Shown here: one piece after another, positions 21,301-32,900 of the stretch | How positions within the stretch are numbered: position 1 is the stretch's first letter | Layout: each line of letters starts with the position of its first letter | Source: Anodontia alba | Lineage: Eukaryota > Mollusca > Bivalvia > Lucinida > Lucinidae | DNA length: 64,000 nt | Assembly: GCA_964016985.1 (NCBI GenBank) | Contig: OZ024823.1 | Coordinates: 106,504,476-106,568,475 of the forward strand | Direction of reading: 5' to 3' | Made by a program: the position numbers and the translations under genes | Notes under the pieces: generated by a model | The model's input: only the letters and a program-made list of their open reading frames with translations | Told to the model about the DNA's origin: nothing | The model's database searches: none

Positions 21301-21445
21301 ACTCCTCTTTATCATGTCTTGTGTACCGCTGAAGGCGATCAATGTCCCTGCAACATTGCTTTTACACAGTAACATGAACAAATTTCAAAGGAAACATGCT
21401 AAAAATGAACTTGATGTATGAAGTATGAAATAATTTGAATGTTAT

Positions 21446-21748
21446 TTTTGTTTGTGTTGCGGTTTTACAGCCCAGTCAACCCAATGGGGTCATGTCTAGC
21501 ACAGTCAGTTTACCTATCCACATGTTTACTGGGCAGGCTTAGTCCTCTAAGCGGTTAACCAGTATTGTGCACATTCTTTGGCCAGAAACTGACAACTGCC
21601 CTTCTTGAATCAGTGGAAGAGAGAGAATGACCGTAGAAAATATTTCATTATCAATCTCCACGAAAGAATGTTGCCGACCTCGGTGGGGGTCAAATCCGCG
21701 ACCTCCTGGTCTCCAGTTGGACGGGCATCCAACTGAGCCACTGAGGCC
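21446..21748 (-). mobile_element. tRNA-derived SINE, family S, full length
   Basis: Minus-strand head: ggcctcagtggctcagttgg (A box) and gatttgacccccaccgaggt (B-box region). The body contains gaaatattttctacggtcat and ttgaatcagtggaa in inverse form. The tail is gactgggctgtaaaaccgca. The 14-bp target duplication aatttgaatgttat lies at 21432-21445 and 21749-21762. Frames across it read VAQLDARPTGDQEVADLTPT, a known false-protein signature of such SINEs and not a gene. Confidence 0.93.
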
Positions 21749-21911
21749 AATTTGAATGTTATGCACTTTCTACTTACCATGTTGATCACTTTTGGGAAGC
21801 TTGATGAAAACCAAACAAAAATTTGTGTTTGCACTACAAACCTGGACAGAAGGATAGACTGATGTAATGACTCTTATATACCCTCTTCAAGCTTAATTTG
21901 CATGGTAAAAT

Positions 21912-22126
21912 TTACTCCCTTGTCCTGCTGAATAAATTAAAATGCCACGCCCACTTCTAATTTTCAGCCAATCAGATTACTTGATCCGGCTTGTTGCTAT
22001 AAATTCACCTACTAAATGGCAAACAGTGCAGATCCAGATCAGTTGGCTTCTTCAGAAGCCAACTGATCTGGATCTACACTGTTTGCAAAGGCAGGGTATA
22101 TCCAGGTTCAGCAGGACAAGGGTTAA
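21912..22126 (+). mobile_element. TTAA MITE, family A, copy 5
   Basis: The left end has decayed to ttactcccttgtcctgctga; the right end ttcagcaggacaagggttaa is intact. The palindrome is nearly perfect over about 67 bp (gcaaacagtgcagatccaga arms). Confidence 0.9.
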
Positions 22127-23060
22127 CTGTTACAAAATAGTGCTCCATGGGAAATTACATTAAATAAGAAACTAATGTATTAAATAATACAAAAACAAAC
22201 AAACATGATAAAGTAAGTCTGACCTGACAGACGGCATAATAATTATGATATGTTTGGAATGTATCAGTATGGGTTTTTCTAATTTGACTTCTTATTTTCT
22301 TTAAAATCTACTGTTTGCAATAGTAAGACATACTCAACCAACTTGTGTGTAGATGCTTGTAATAAATGCAAATAGGGGATTAAAATAAAGTTTTTAGCAC
22401 TTTCTTTCCAAATGAATATTAGGAATCATGAGGTGCTTTTACTATATGTTAAACCAGAAAACCATGCTTCCTGCAACTGTCACATATTCTGCATATATTC
22501 ATTTGGTTCCACAAAAAAAAAAGAGCATAGCAATGATACTTTGATAAAGTCAGATTTTTAATATTTTTCTAACAGACCATATTTACCTTAACACTTACCA
22601 GGATCAGTTCTGCACATCGTCTCATAGAGCTTTACATTTGTGAGTTTCATTATAATGGTTTTCAACTTAACAAAGCGGACATGAGTACATTGTAGAAATG
22701 GCTATGTCAATGTTCAAAGGGCAATAACTCCAAAAGTAGGCATACCAGTTACAGTTCATGTGTTCTCATAGTGCTTTACATTTGTGTGAATTTTCGTGAA
22801 AATATCTCTGACCATACCAGAGTTATGGAGCAGACAGGAATGATGGAAGCACTAACGGACAGATGGACACTCAAAATTTCAGAGGGTATATCATAATACC
22901 CTCGCAACTTTTTGTGGCGGCTATAAAAATATCTTAATTTCCCAGGTTAATCTCCCCACCCCTGGGGGAAAACACTGACAGGTGCAAAATTCCTTACCAT
23001 ACTTGTCCTAAATTTGAACAACTACATTTTACTATCGGCTAGTGTCATAAAAAGCTGCTA
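22127..23060. other. No gene seen; part of an old dispersed repeat
   Basis: About 22600-22920 ends with gaatgatggaagcactaacg... gagggtatatcataataccctc, a short inverted end typical of dispersed repeats. No reading frame supported. Confidence 0.5.
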
Positions 23061-23064
23061 AATG

Positions 23065-23250
23065 AAAGACAAATAGTGTAGACCCTGATCATATGGCATG
23101 TTTTGTGGCATCAGATTTGATTTACATTGTTTTCTCAAGCCTGTCTGCCTAAAAGTTAACCCATTTTAGTCAAGACATCAAAAAGGGTAACTGGCAAACA
23201 GTGCAGACCCAGTTCAGATGCAGCATCTGATCAGAATTTCCACTGTTTGC
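23065..23250. repeat. Two decayed constant-arm palindromes
   Basis: At about 23065-23135: gacaaatagtgtagaccctg, core atatggcatgttttgtggcat, weak right arm. At 23193-23250: gcaaacagtgcagacccagt, core agatgcagcatct, right arm atttccactgtttgc. Confidence 0.7.
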
Positions 23251-23424
23251 AAACAGTTCAGCCATTTTTCTCTAGGAATATCTAAATCACATAGCCTGAC
23301 ATATCTAAAACTGACATTCACCTCTTTTAATTTATAGTGTGGGGGAGTTTATTCAGTCTAAAGTGGGTTAGCACTTACTATGTTATGGGCGAATTCAGCA
23401 GACGACAAACTGATGATATTTTTC

Positions 23425-23530
23425 TTATTTTTCCTAGAAAATAGGATCTGACACTTCATGCAAATTGTCTCCTAAGGAGACAATTTGCATAAAATGTCAA
23501 ATCCTACTTTCTAGGAAAAATACAAAAAAT
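23425..23530. repeat. Hairpin, family E (gcaaattgtctcc core)
   Basis: Arms ttatttttcctagaaaatag...cacttcatgcaaattgtctc, loop ctaagga, inverse arms aattgcataaaatg... tttctaggaaaaata. Related copies: 36130-36235, 55290-55387, 55620-55735 and 58405-58515. Confidence 0.85.
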
Positions 23531-23613
23531 ATTTCTGCAGAAATTTTTACTCCAAAGTGGCAAGGTAAATATGGTCACTTCTTGTTTTCACAGGAGTGCA
23601 GCTCTTATAAGCT

Positions 23614-23789
23614 TCATTGTGAAAGGTTACATGTTCCAGCAGGACTTATTAGTTCTATTTCTACAGCACTTTGTGGTGCACGCTTCTTGCAGATGGGAAC
23701 CATACACATTACCACTCCTCCCATAACTGTCAAAGCCCCTGATAAATACATACCAGGATCAAGATCACCTTCGCTGTCCATTAAGAGCC
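23614..23789 (-). CDS. Transporter exon 5 (end of last helices, C-terminal tail)
   Basis: The acceptor ttattacAG is at 23791-23790. It encodes (G)LLMDSEGDLDPGMYLSGALT, then VMGGVVMCMVPI and the basic tail CKKRAPQSAVEIELISPAGT CNLSQ. It joins exon 4 as PPIAG-LLMDSEG, matching the family pattern PPIAGxLxD. A possible polyadenylation signal (AATAAA on the minus strand) lies at about 23353-23348. Confidence 0.88.
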
Positions 23790-26700
23790 CTGTAATAAAA
23801 TATTTAAGCCGCAACATGAGAAAACATATCTTCTGATAAGTGCCCCCAACAAAGACTCAAATCAGCCTGCGCATTTGTGCAGTCTGTTCAGAGTTTGATG
23901 TCTTCATGAAGAAACTTTGTGTCTTTGGCTATCCAAAATGCACCCAGTAAAGATTCTGATCAGACTGTTTGTCTGTGTTGAGGTTTTACGGCCCAGTCAA
24001 CCCAATGGGGTCATGTTGAATGCAGAATGGGCAAACTGATCTGAATCTTTGCTGTGCACACATCTGAGGGTACATTTCCTGACATTGCGGTTCATTTAAA
24101 ACTGCTTGAGAAACAAAAATCTTTAAAAAATGCAAATTTTCTCAGGTTAAAACACAAAAGATCTGGGCCCAGTTGTTCAAAACTTAAGAAAGTTGTTAGC
24201 TATTGTGACATTAGGATTTCTATCTTGAAATACATGTATGGCAAATACATCGATATTTTTTGCTGAAAAAATGTGAGTAGCTTTTGCATTGCAAAAGCTA
24301 CTCACATTTTTGCAGCAAAAATATCAGTGCTAAACTACAATGGTTAATGAGTTTGTCATTAACAACTAGTTACACTGATGATGCTTTGAACAACTGGGCG
24401 CAGGTGAGTATCTTTCATACTCAGATATGTCTGATATGAAATAGCAAACACTGCAGACAGACCCAGATCTATTCAGTCTGCTAGGGGAGATAATTCTGTA
24501 AGGGAGATAATAATATTAATAATGGCCTTTACATGATGTATTGTGCAAAAACATGTTTGGAAAAGCAATAATTCCATGTTCCTATGAAATGGTCCATTTT
24601 TTTTTTTTTTTTTTTTTCAGACACATGAGGACACTTGCCCCTCTGTAGAACATCTTTGGCAGAATGCTGCTGTACACCAAGGTCAAACAGCTCAAGGTCT
24701 TTTGTCAGTCTGTAACTACATTTTAGACTCTTCCTTAAACACTCTAATGGACTTTGTTTTTGTTGAGGTTTTATAGCCCAGTTAACCCAATGGATAATGT
24801 CAAGCATGGTCAGTTTACCTAAGCACACTTTTACTGGACAGACTTAGTCTTTTAAGTGCTTAATTAGTATTGTGCACATTTTTTAGCTAGAAACTGACAT
24901 CTGTCCTTCTTGAATCAGTGAAAGGGGGGTGGGAGGGGGGCGGGGGGAATGACCGTAGAAAATATTTCATGATCAATCTTCATTAAAGAATGTTGCCGAC
25001 AGCAGAGGTTGAACTCACAACCACCTGCTCACCAGTTGGACGTGCATCCAACTGAGCCACCGAGGCCAGCAACTCTAATGGACGTTCTAATTTTAAGATT
25101 GGAAATGGGCTTGTTTTCATTTTAAGATTAGTAAAGTATTGGGTGTCCAAAACATCTACATAGCTCCAGAAAAGAGGGCGTTGGCTAGTTGGTTTTTTGG
25201 ACTTTAATGGCCCAGTCAACACTATTATTAATTTGATGTCGAGCTGGTCAGTTTACCTAACCACACTTTTCCTGATCATGCTTAGTCCTCTTAGTGGTTA
25301 ACCAGTACCTGAACACATTCTTTCACCAGAAAAAAAAGAGAGAGTATAAGGAAAATACCTTTTCTTATTTCTCCACAAAAACATATGTTGCAGTAACTCA
25401 TCAGAAGTGCCTCACCAAGATGCTTCTAATGAGTATCCTAAACATATGTTGTTTTTTTTGTGGGGAAATAAGAAAAGTATCATCATTTTGTTTTGGAGAA
25501 AAAAAAACACAAAAAAAACACCCTGCCATATCTGGAGCTATGCATTTAGGATAATTATGGTACAGTAAATGTCCTAAAATTTTACATACCAAAGTGCCTG
25601 ACAAAATTGCATATGCAAACAGTGTAGATCCAGATCAGACTGCTCCTAAAGGAGCAGTCTGATCAGGGTCTACACTGTTTGCCATTCCACTAATTATTCT
25701 AAGAAACAACTGCATAAAAAGCAAAAATTAGGCCAAAAAAGAATGGAATAAAATGTTTGAAATTTTAGGACATTTACCATAATACTGACCTGCTATAGGT
25801 GGTCCACTGAATACACCAACACCATTTGCAAGCATCAGATATCCAAATCCATCCCCTAAAGCCTCAGTACCCAACAAATCTGCAGTGACAACAACAAGCA
25901 GACCTAAAATTATTCCAAATGCCAGTCCAAACGATAGTGACAAGATAATCTGACCAAGCTTTGTATGAAGCCATGGCCATGGATAGAGTAATGTTAGAAC
26001 TCCAGCCCCAACATTTCCGAGAATATATAAAAATTCCCTGTTAATACGTTTAATGTTGCCTAGCAATCCTCCAAGAACACAACCAATGCATGTGCCTGCT
26101 CCGATGAGAGTAAATACAGACGATGCTTCTTCCTTGCTAAGACCAACTGATGTCATGTATTCTGGTAAAAATATCAGTATTATTGCACCACCAGCATTCC
26201 AAAATATATTGCTGAGGAAAAATATGACAAAGCCAAAGTTAAAAATGGCACAGAAATGTTTTTCTAGTCTCTGAGAGACACTTTGTCTCCTCTGAGACTC
26301 TAAGTTTTGTCCAAAACCATTTGACATAATGGATATATGTTCTTCCTCTGCAGTTTCACCTATGTATGTATATTTGCTGAAAGTAACCTCTGTGTCATTA
26401 TGTTTATGTTCATTTTTTTTTTCAGCTTCACAATCAGACAGTAAAGATTCTCTTACACCTATTGTATCAACAGTCTTAACAACCTCTGTGTCATTATGTT
26501 GATGTTCATCTTTTTTTTCAGCTTCACAATCAGACAGTAAAGATTCTCTTACACCTATTGTATCAACAGTCTTAACAACCTCTGTGTCATTATGTTGATG
26601 TTCATCTTTTTTATCAGCTTCACAATCAGACAGTAAAGATTCTCTTACACCTATTGTATCAACAGTCTTAACAACCTCTGTGTCATTATGTTGATGTTCA

Positions 26701-29700
26701 TCTTTTTTTTCAGCTTCACAATCAGACAGTAAAGATTCTCTAACACCTATTGTGTCACCATTCTTAACGTCTAAATTTCTACTTAAACTGTCCATGTTTT
26801 CTTCCTCTGCATGCTCTTTATATGTATCTTTGCTGAAAGTAACCTCTGTGTCATTATGCTGAAGTTCATCTTTTTCTTCAGCTTCAGCTTCAGAAGCAGA
26901 TGATAAAGATTCTCTAACATGTACTGTATCACCATTCTTAGCATCTTTATTTGTACTCAAACTGTCCCTTTTATTTTCTTCCTCAAAAGATTTCAATGAA
27001 GCTTTAGGTACAGGGACTAAAAGGGCACAAAATACAAAAAGATGGAGATTTAATCCTGCAAGGAGAAATAATGATCCACGCCAGCCATAGAATTCAATGA
27101 GATTGTAAATAATGATCGGAAACACAGTCGCCCCTAGTCCAGATCCCGCTGTTGCTATGCCAGTTGCAAGGCTACGATGTTTGTTGAAGTATAGACCAGA
27201 TAAGACATGGGAAGGTACATACATCAAGCAGTTTCCCAGACCTGAAAGGAAATGGAAGGCATATGAAATTATCTAAAATCATAGTTCCAGCTAATTTTTC
27301 TTATTTCTCAGATATTGTAGGTATTCATATGTTGTAGGTGCTCATTAGAAGCACCTTGCAGAGGTACTTCTAATAAGTACCTACAATGTATGTTTTTGTG
27401 GAGAAATATGAAAAATATTAGCACTATTCAGCTGAAAAAAACCTTATCTGGAGCAATGTAAAATCATTTAAACTATCTGTGGTAGATTCTATCATCACAG
27501 ACTTTGGGCAGAGCTTTATCACCAACCAATCAGCTGTTTATAATCATCCCCTCTTGTAATAGATGGTTGTACAGCTCCTTCTCTGTTAAATAGTCATTAA
27601 CCCATTGTAGTCTGGAGACCCCTAAAAGGCTTATTGGCAAACAGTGCAGACCCAGATCAGACGTCGCAGAATGCGGTGTCTGATCAGGGTCTCCACTGTT
27701 TGCAAAAAGTTCAACTATTTTTCTCTACAAAAATCTAAATCACACAGCCTGAAATACCTAAAATCAAAACTAGAATCTTCCAGTAAAAAGTGTGGGCTGG
27801 GGGGGTGGGGGTTGAGTTCATTCAGTTTACAACAGGTTAAGCAGGGCTCCAGATAGGAGCTTTTCTATTAAACGAATCGGTACTCAATGAGGCCTAGCTC
27901 CAGAAAAGTGGAGAAATAAGATAATATTCTTATTTCTCCACAAAAAACATATCTTGTGGGTACTCTTTAGGAGAACTTTATTGAAGCACTTCTAATGAGT
28001 ACCCACAACATATGCCTTGAAGAAATAACTAAAAAATAGTAACTTTTGTCTGAAAAAAAAAAAGTGCCTTATCTGGAGCTATGGTGAATGTACTGATGGT
28101 TTCTTACTTCACCATAAAAGTGAGCTTCTTGATGGCAAAATCTCTGGGACATATGCTTCCAGCAAGCAAATGCCAAATACAGCTGGAGCATCTGCTCAGT
28201 CTGATTAGGGTCTCTGATATGAACTACAGAATTATTGATAATTCAGCTGATCTGAGAGTGAGACAGAACAATTTTGTACTCCTGGTTGCTATTTTTACCA
28301 GTTACGAGGTATGATCAAGAAGTTCTCGGCCTGATATACTTGGAATGAAAAAATGTAAATGAAACCCCAATCAGTTGGTAATTTCATGACCCTGGGAAAT
28401 TTATGCACTGTTGTGACCCAAGCTGAGACTTGGGTCCATCACTTTGATCCTGAGGCCAAAAAGCAGAGTATGCAACAGAAGCACCCTGCCTCACCTTCTC
28501 CTAAGAAATTTGAGAGTTTCTCCTGTAGGGAAGGTGATGGCCTCTATCTTTTGGGATAGTCAGGGCATCATCATGGTGGATTATCTTGAGGAAGGTGGCA
28601 CTATAAATGGTGCATGTTATGCAGAAGAACTAAGGTGCATGTTATGCAGAAGAACTAAGGTAGCTGCGTAAGAAGACTGTGAAGAAAAGAAGAGGGGAGA
28701 CTCAGAGTTGACTAAAGGTGTTCTGCTCTTGCAAGAAAATGCACCAGCCCACACCTCTTGAACTGTTAGGGCTGCTGTGACTAAATGCAGCTTCGAGGTC
28801 TTTCCTCATCCCCTTATTCTCCAGATTTGGCCCCTTTGGGCTATCATTTTCCAAATCTGAATACTTAACCTTCATGGTAGGAATTCTGGAAGCAATGAAG
28901 GTGTCATAGATGCTGTTGATGATTACTTGAACCAGGACGGCTTCTATTTGAAGGGATAAGCAAACTGGAACAGCTTTGGAGAAAGAGCATTGCAGCAACA
29001 GGACATGATATTGAGAAATAATGGCACAATTTCTGCTCTTGGTCATTCCCAGAGTACAGGGGCCGAAAACTTTGATCATCCCTCGTACATCAAATGATCT
29101 GTGTCAGAGGTTATACATGTATTCAGTTTGAATTTCTTCAGATTTTTCAAAGCTTTCATCATTTTTATTCCATTTAATTCTGTGTTTTGTATTTGAAAGC
29201 ATTTGGTTTCTTGTAAAGCATGTTTTCATCAACAGCCACAGAAAATTTTGACAGGGAAAAATAGTACTGTACATTATCATATTTTATTTTTGCTATCCAC
29301 AAAATGTTAAACAAGAGGGCCCTATATCACTCACCTGAATCATGTTATACATAGCATTGCTAACAGAAATGCGGTTCTAAAGGTCATGGTGACCTTGACC
29401 ATGACCTTTGCCCTCAGGGTCATCTTCTAGTCAGAAGAAACATCCCTACGATGTTTGAGGGTCCTAGCCCCAAGCATTGCCAGGTTATAAGCTTGTTTTG
29501 TACTAGCGGTCACTGTGACCTTGACCTTTGCCATTAGGGTTATCTACTGGTCCAACATCCCATCTAAGTTCATTTTTGGCCCCAGGGCAATACCTTGAAC
29601 AATCTTGGTAGAGGTCCACTAGCTGAAGCTATGTATCAAATATCAAAGGCTTGGGCCTTCTGCTTTAACCCTTCTCTTGCCGGAATTAAAATGAATCAGG

Positions 29701-29879
29701 CCTGTAAGAGGGGGTACCTCTACTTGAGAAGTCATTACCCCCTGAATTTTACCTCGACTTTCATGAAATTTTCACGTATAATTTGCCGATCCTAGGTGGC
29801 CATTTTACCGGAGAAAGAATGGTCACGTGACTAGAAAGTCACGTGACAGTCATGTGTAAACCGGGAACCGTTTAAGACA

Positions 29880-29910
<31 letters not shown>

Positions 29911-32900
29911 TAATTACAAGAGCCCAGCGCCTACTGTGTACTATTGTGAATGAAACGAGTGACATACATAGGTTCTACTGTTATTCCTACTTATTCCTCA
30001 CTGGAAATGATTCAGGTGTTATGGGCTTTTTTTCCAGAAAAGCCTGATCAATCTGTTGAAGTGAGTGCTGAAATTAATGGCAGCTTGAAATTTGGTATTC
30101 TCGGTCGTTTTTAGTGTGGGTAAAATCCAGCACCTGACTATCTAATGAAAAGTGGCGTGTTTGTATGAAAGTAGGTTCACTCCTGTATGAGAACACTTGC
30201 TCTGAATGGTTGCATGTGGTATATTGTAAGTATGACGGGCTTTTGAGCTGGCAGACCCCCCCAGCGCGACTATTGTCGCGAAAGGCAAGATAAGGGTTAA
30301 CTAGAAAAAAATATAAAATGTGGTTTTGCATGTTTTGTGTCGAATACAACCCCAAAACGTCAAATTCGGGCTAACTTTTTTGGTTTTAATTTTTTGTCCG
30401 GCTTTCTGTTAACCCTTCTCTTGCCGGAATTAAAATGAATCAGGCCTGTAAGAGGGGGTACCTCTACTTGAGAAGTCATTACCCCCTGAATTTTACCTCG
30501 ACTTTCATGAAATTTTCACGTATAATTTGCCGATCCTAGGTGGCCATTTTACCGGAGAAAGAATGGTCACGTGACTAGAAAGTCACGTGACAGTCATGTG
30601 TAAACCGGGAACCGTTTAAGACACTTAAAAAAAAAAAAAAAAAAAAAAAAATAATTACAAGAGCCCAGCGCCTACTGTGTACTATTGTGAATGAAACGAG
30701 TGACATACATAGGTTCTACTGTTATTCCTACTTATTCCTCACTGGAAATGATTCAGGTGTTATGGGCTTTTTTTCCAGAAAAGCCTGATCAATCTGTTGA
30801 AGTGAGTGCTGAAATTAATGGCAGCTTGAAATTTGGTATTCTCGGTCGTTTTTAGTGTGGGTAAAATCCAGCACCTGACTATCTAATGAAAAGTGGCGTG
30901 TTTGTATGAAAGTAGGTTCACTCCTGTATGAGAACACTTGCTCTGAATGGTTGCATGTGGTATATTGTAAGTATGACGGGCTTTTGAGCTGGCAGACCCC
31001 CCCAGCGCGACTATTGTCGCGAAAGGCAAGATAAGGGTTAAGACAAGATTTTTAAAGTTTTTCCCTATATGGATTTATGTAAAACAAGTGACGCCTGGCG
31101 CGGGGCCATTTTTTACCCCAGGGCTATAATTTGAACAACTTTGGTAGAGGTCCACTAAATGAAGCTACATACCAAATATCAAAGACCTGGGCCTTCTGGT
31201 TTCAGACAAGAAGAGTTTTTAAACTTTAAGTTAAAAAATCTATTTTTAGCTCCTGTGACCTAGATGTGCAATGGACCAGAACCATTTGAACAACTTTGAA
31301 AGAGGACCAACAAAAGATCATTCCTGTGAAGTTTGGTCAAAATCTAATCAGTGGTTTAGGAGGAGTTGTCGTTTGAAGAAATTGTTTATGGGCAGACACA
31401 CGGACAGAAGTACGCATGACAGACAAAATGTGATCACAAAAGCTCACCTTGTCACTATGTGACAGGTGAACTAAAAATAGTCTGTTCTTTTTAAATAAGG
31501 TCTGCCCACATCATTTTATAGGTCAAGTTGGTGTTTAACTTCAGTAATATTTATAAACCACATTGGTATTCTTAACCTTCTTCATGTTATTATTAAAAAC
31601 CAACAGACAAAGATCTAAAATATTTCTATTTTCCCCTTCCCCACCCTACTCCTTCCCACATCTGCAAACAGGACAAAAATTGAAATTGTCTCCAGTATTA
31701 ACTTTTCCCAGGATTTTTCTACCCTGAAAGAGAGTCCAGTTTCAGATGCAAATCCACACATGCACACACACAAAAAAGAGCAGAAATCATATTGGCCGCA
31801 TCAAGCATAAAGGTGCTTTTGAACACGAGCAAAATGGGCAGATTTGGAGCACAGAATCATTCTGGCCTTTGTTCTCCGTAAACTTTAGCCAATGATTCTG
31901 TAAGCAGACAGTGAAGGCCCTGATGTGCAGGCTGATCTGGGCCTTCACTGTCTGCATATGCCTAAAGACACTTTTTTGCATGGTGAAGCTCATATAAAAA
32001 GTAAAAAATGGCCTAACTAACCTGTTATTACGCCGTAGAAAATATACATGTAAGGTATATTAGGAGCAAAAGGCATACAGATCAGACCTACACTGGTAAG
32101 AACTGCACCACAGAGTGCCACCTGCCTGTGACTCCATCGAGACATTAAAACACTTGCCACAGGACCTGTAAATATTGGAAAAATAAACTTGTTAAAAGGC
32201 CAACATCACGCATTTTACACATAAACATGTCCTGTGCCCTGTGGAAATGTGCCTTTAAGACATTTGGACAGTGATGGCCCAAATCAGACAGCACATTTGT
32301 CATAGTTCCAGATAAAAAGGTGTATAAGGAATTTTTTTTTTATTTCTCCTTGAAAACATACATTAAGGGCACTCATTTAAAGCACCTCGCTGAGTACCCA
32401 CATCTATTTTTGTGGAGAAATAGAAAAATATCAACAATTTTTGATTGAAAACAAGAAAAACGCCTAATAGCATTATGGATGGGTTTTTCAAAACGGTTAA
32501 ACAAAAGGTAAACCTCTGACATCAAGGGAGATAAGTACATGTACATAATGAAGAAAGTGAGATTTGTCCCCTCCCCCACCCCTGTACATGACACACATAC
32601 CGGTCCTCCTTTTTATCCCTACCAAATATGAAAGCAATCCACTGAAGAAGAAAGGTAACATATAACTTTGAAAAAAGGTTAATGATGACCCATGTCCGCC
32701 AGGACATCACTATTTTGACGGACAGATTTTTTTAAAAACCTGTCCAAAAAGTGCCTTATCTGGAGCTATGATTTGTGTAGTCTGATCAGTGCCTTTGCTG
32801 TCCACTACCAGAATCACTGGATACTGTAGAATATACTGATGAACAGCAAAGACCCTTATCAGACTGTGCTGCTTTGTTGACTGATCTGAATCTTACTCTT

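Larger units (their letters stand above)
29310..31480 (-). repeat. Dispersed repeat in intron 3 carrying the double insertion
   Basis: Begins aacaagagggccctatatca and ends cactatgtgacaggtgaact. It contains diverged sub-units sharing the tttgaacaa(c/t)ttggtagagg and gggccttctg words. Similar plan to the repeats at 45080-47985 and 62749-63851. The double TTAA insertion (29665-31041) splits it between gggccttctgcttt and gacaagatttttaaag. Orientation is arbitrary. Confidence 0.65.

Noticed and set aside
21539..21834. Frames reading VAQLDARPTGDQEVADLTPT-like protein (also at 24983-25222, 35723-35979, 41995-42198)
   Set aside because: These are translations of the tRNA-derived SINE head and body; the same frames recur at each SINE copy.
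25728..25789. C-terminal residues YYGKCPKISNILFHSFLA following PPIAG in the transporter
   Set aside because: They lie beyond a GT donor and translate a family D MITE; the same words appear in another MITE near 38818. The true continuation is the exon at 23789-23614.
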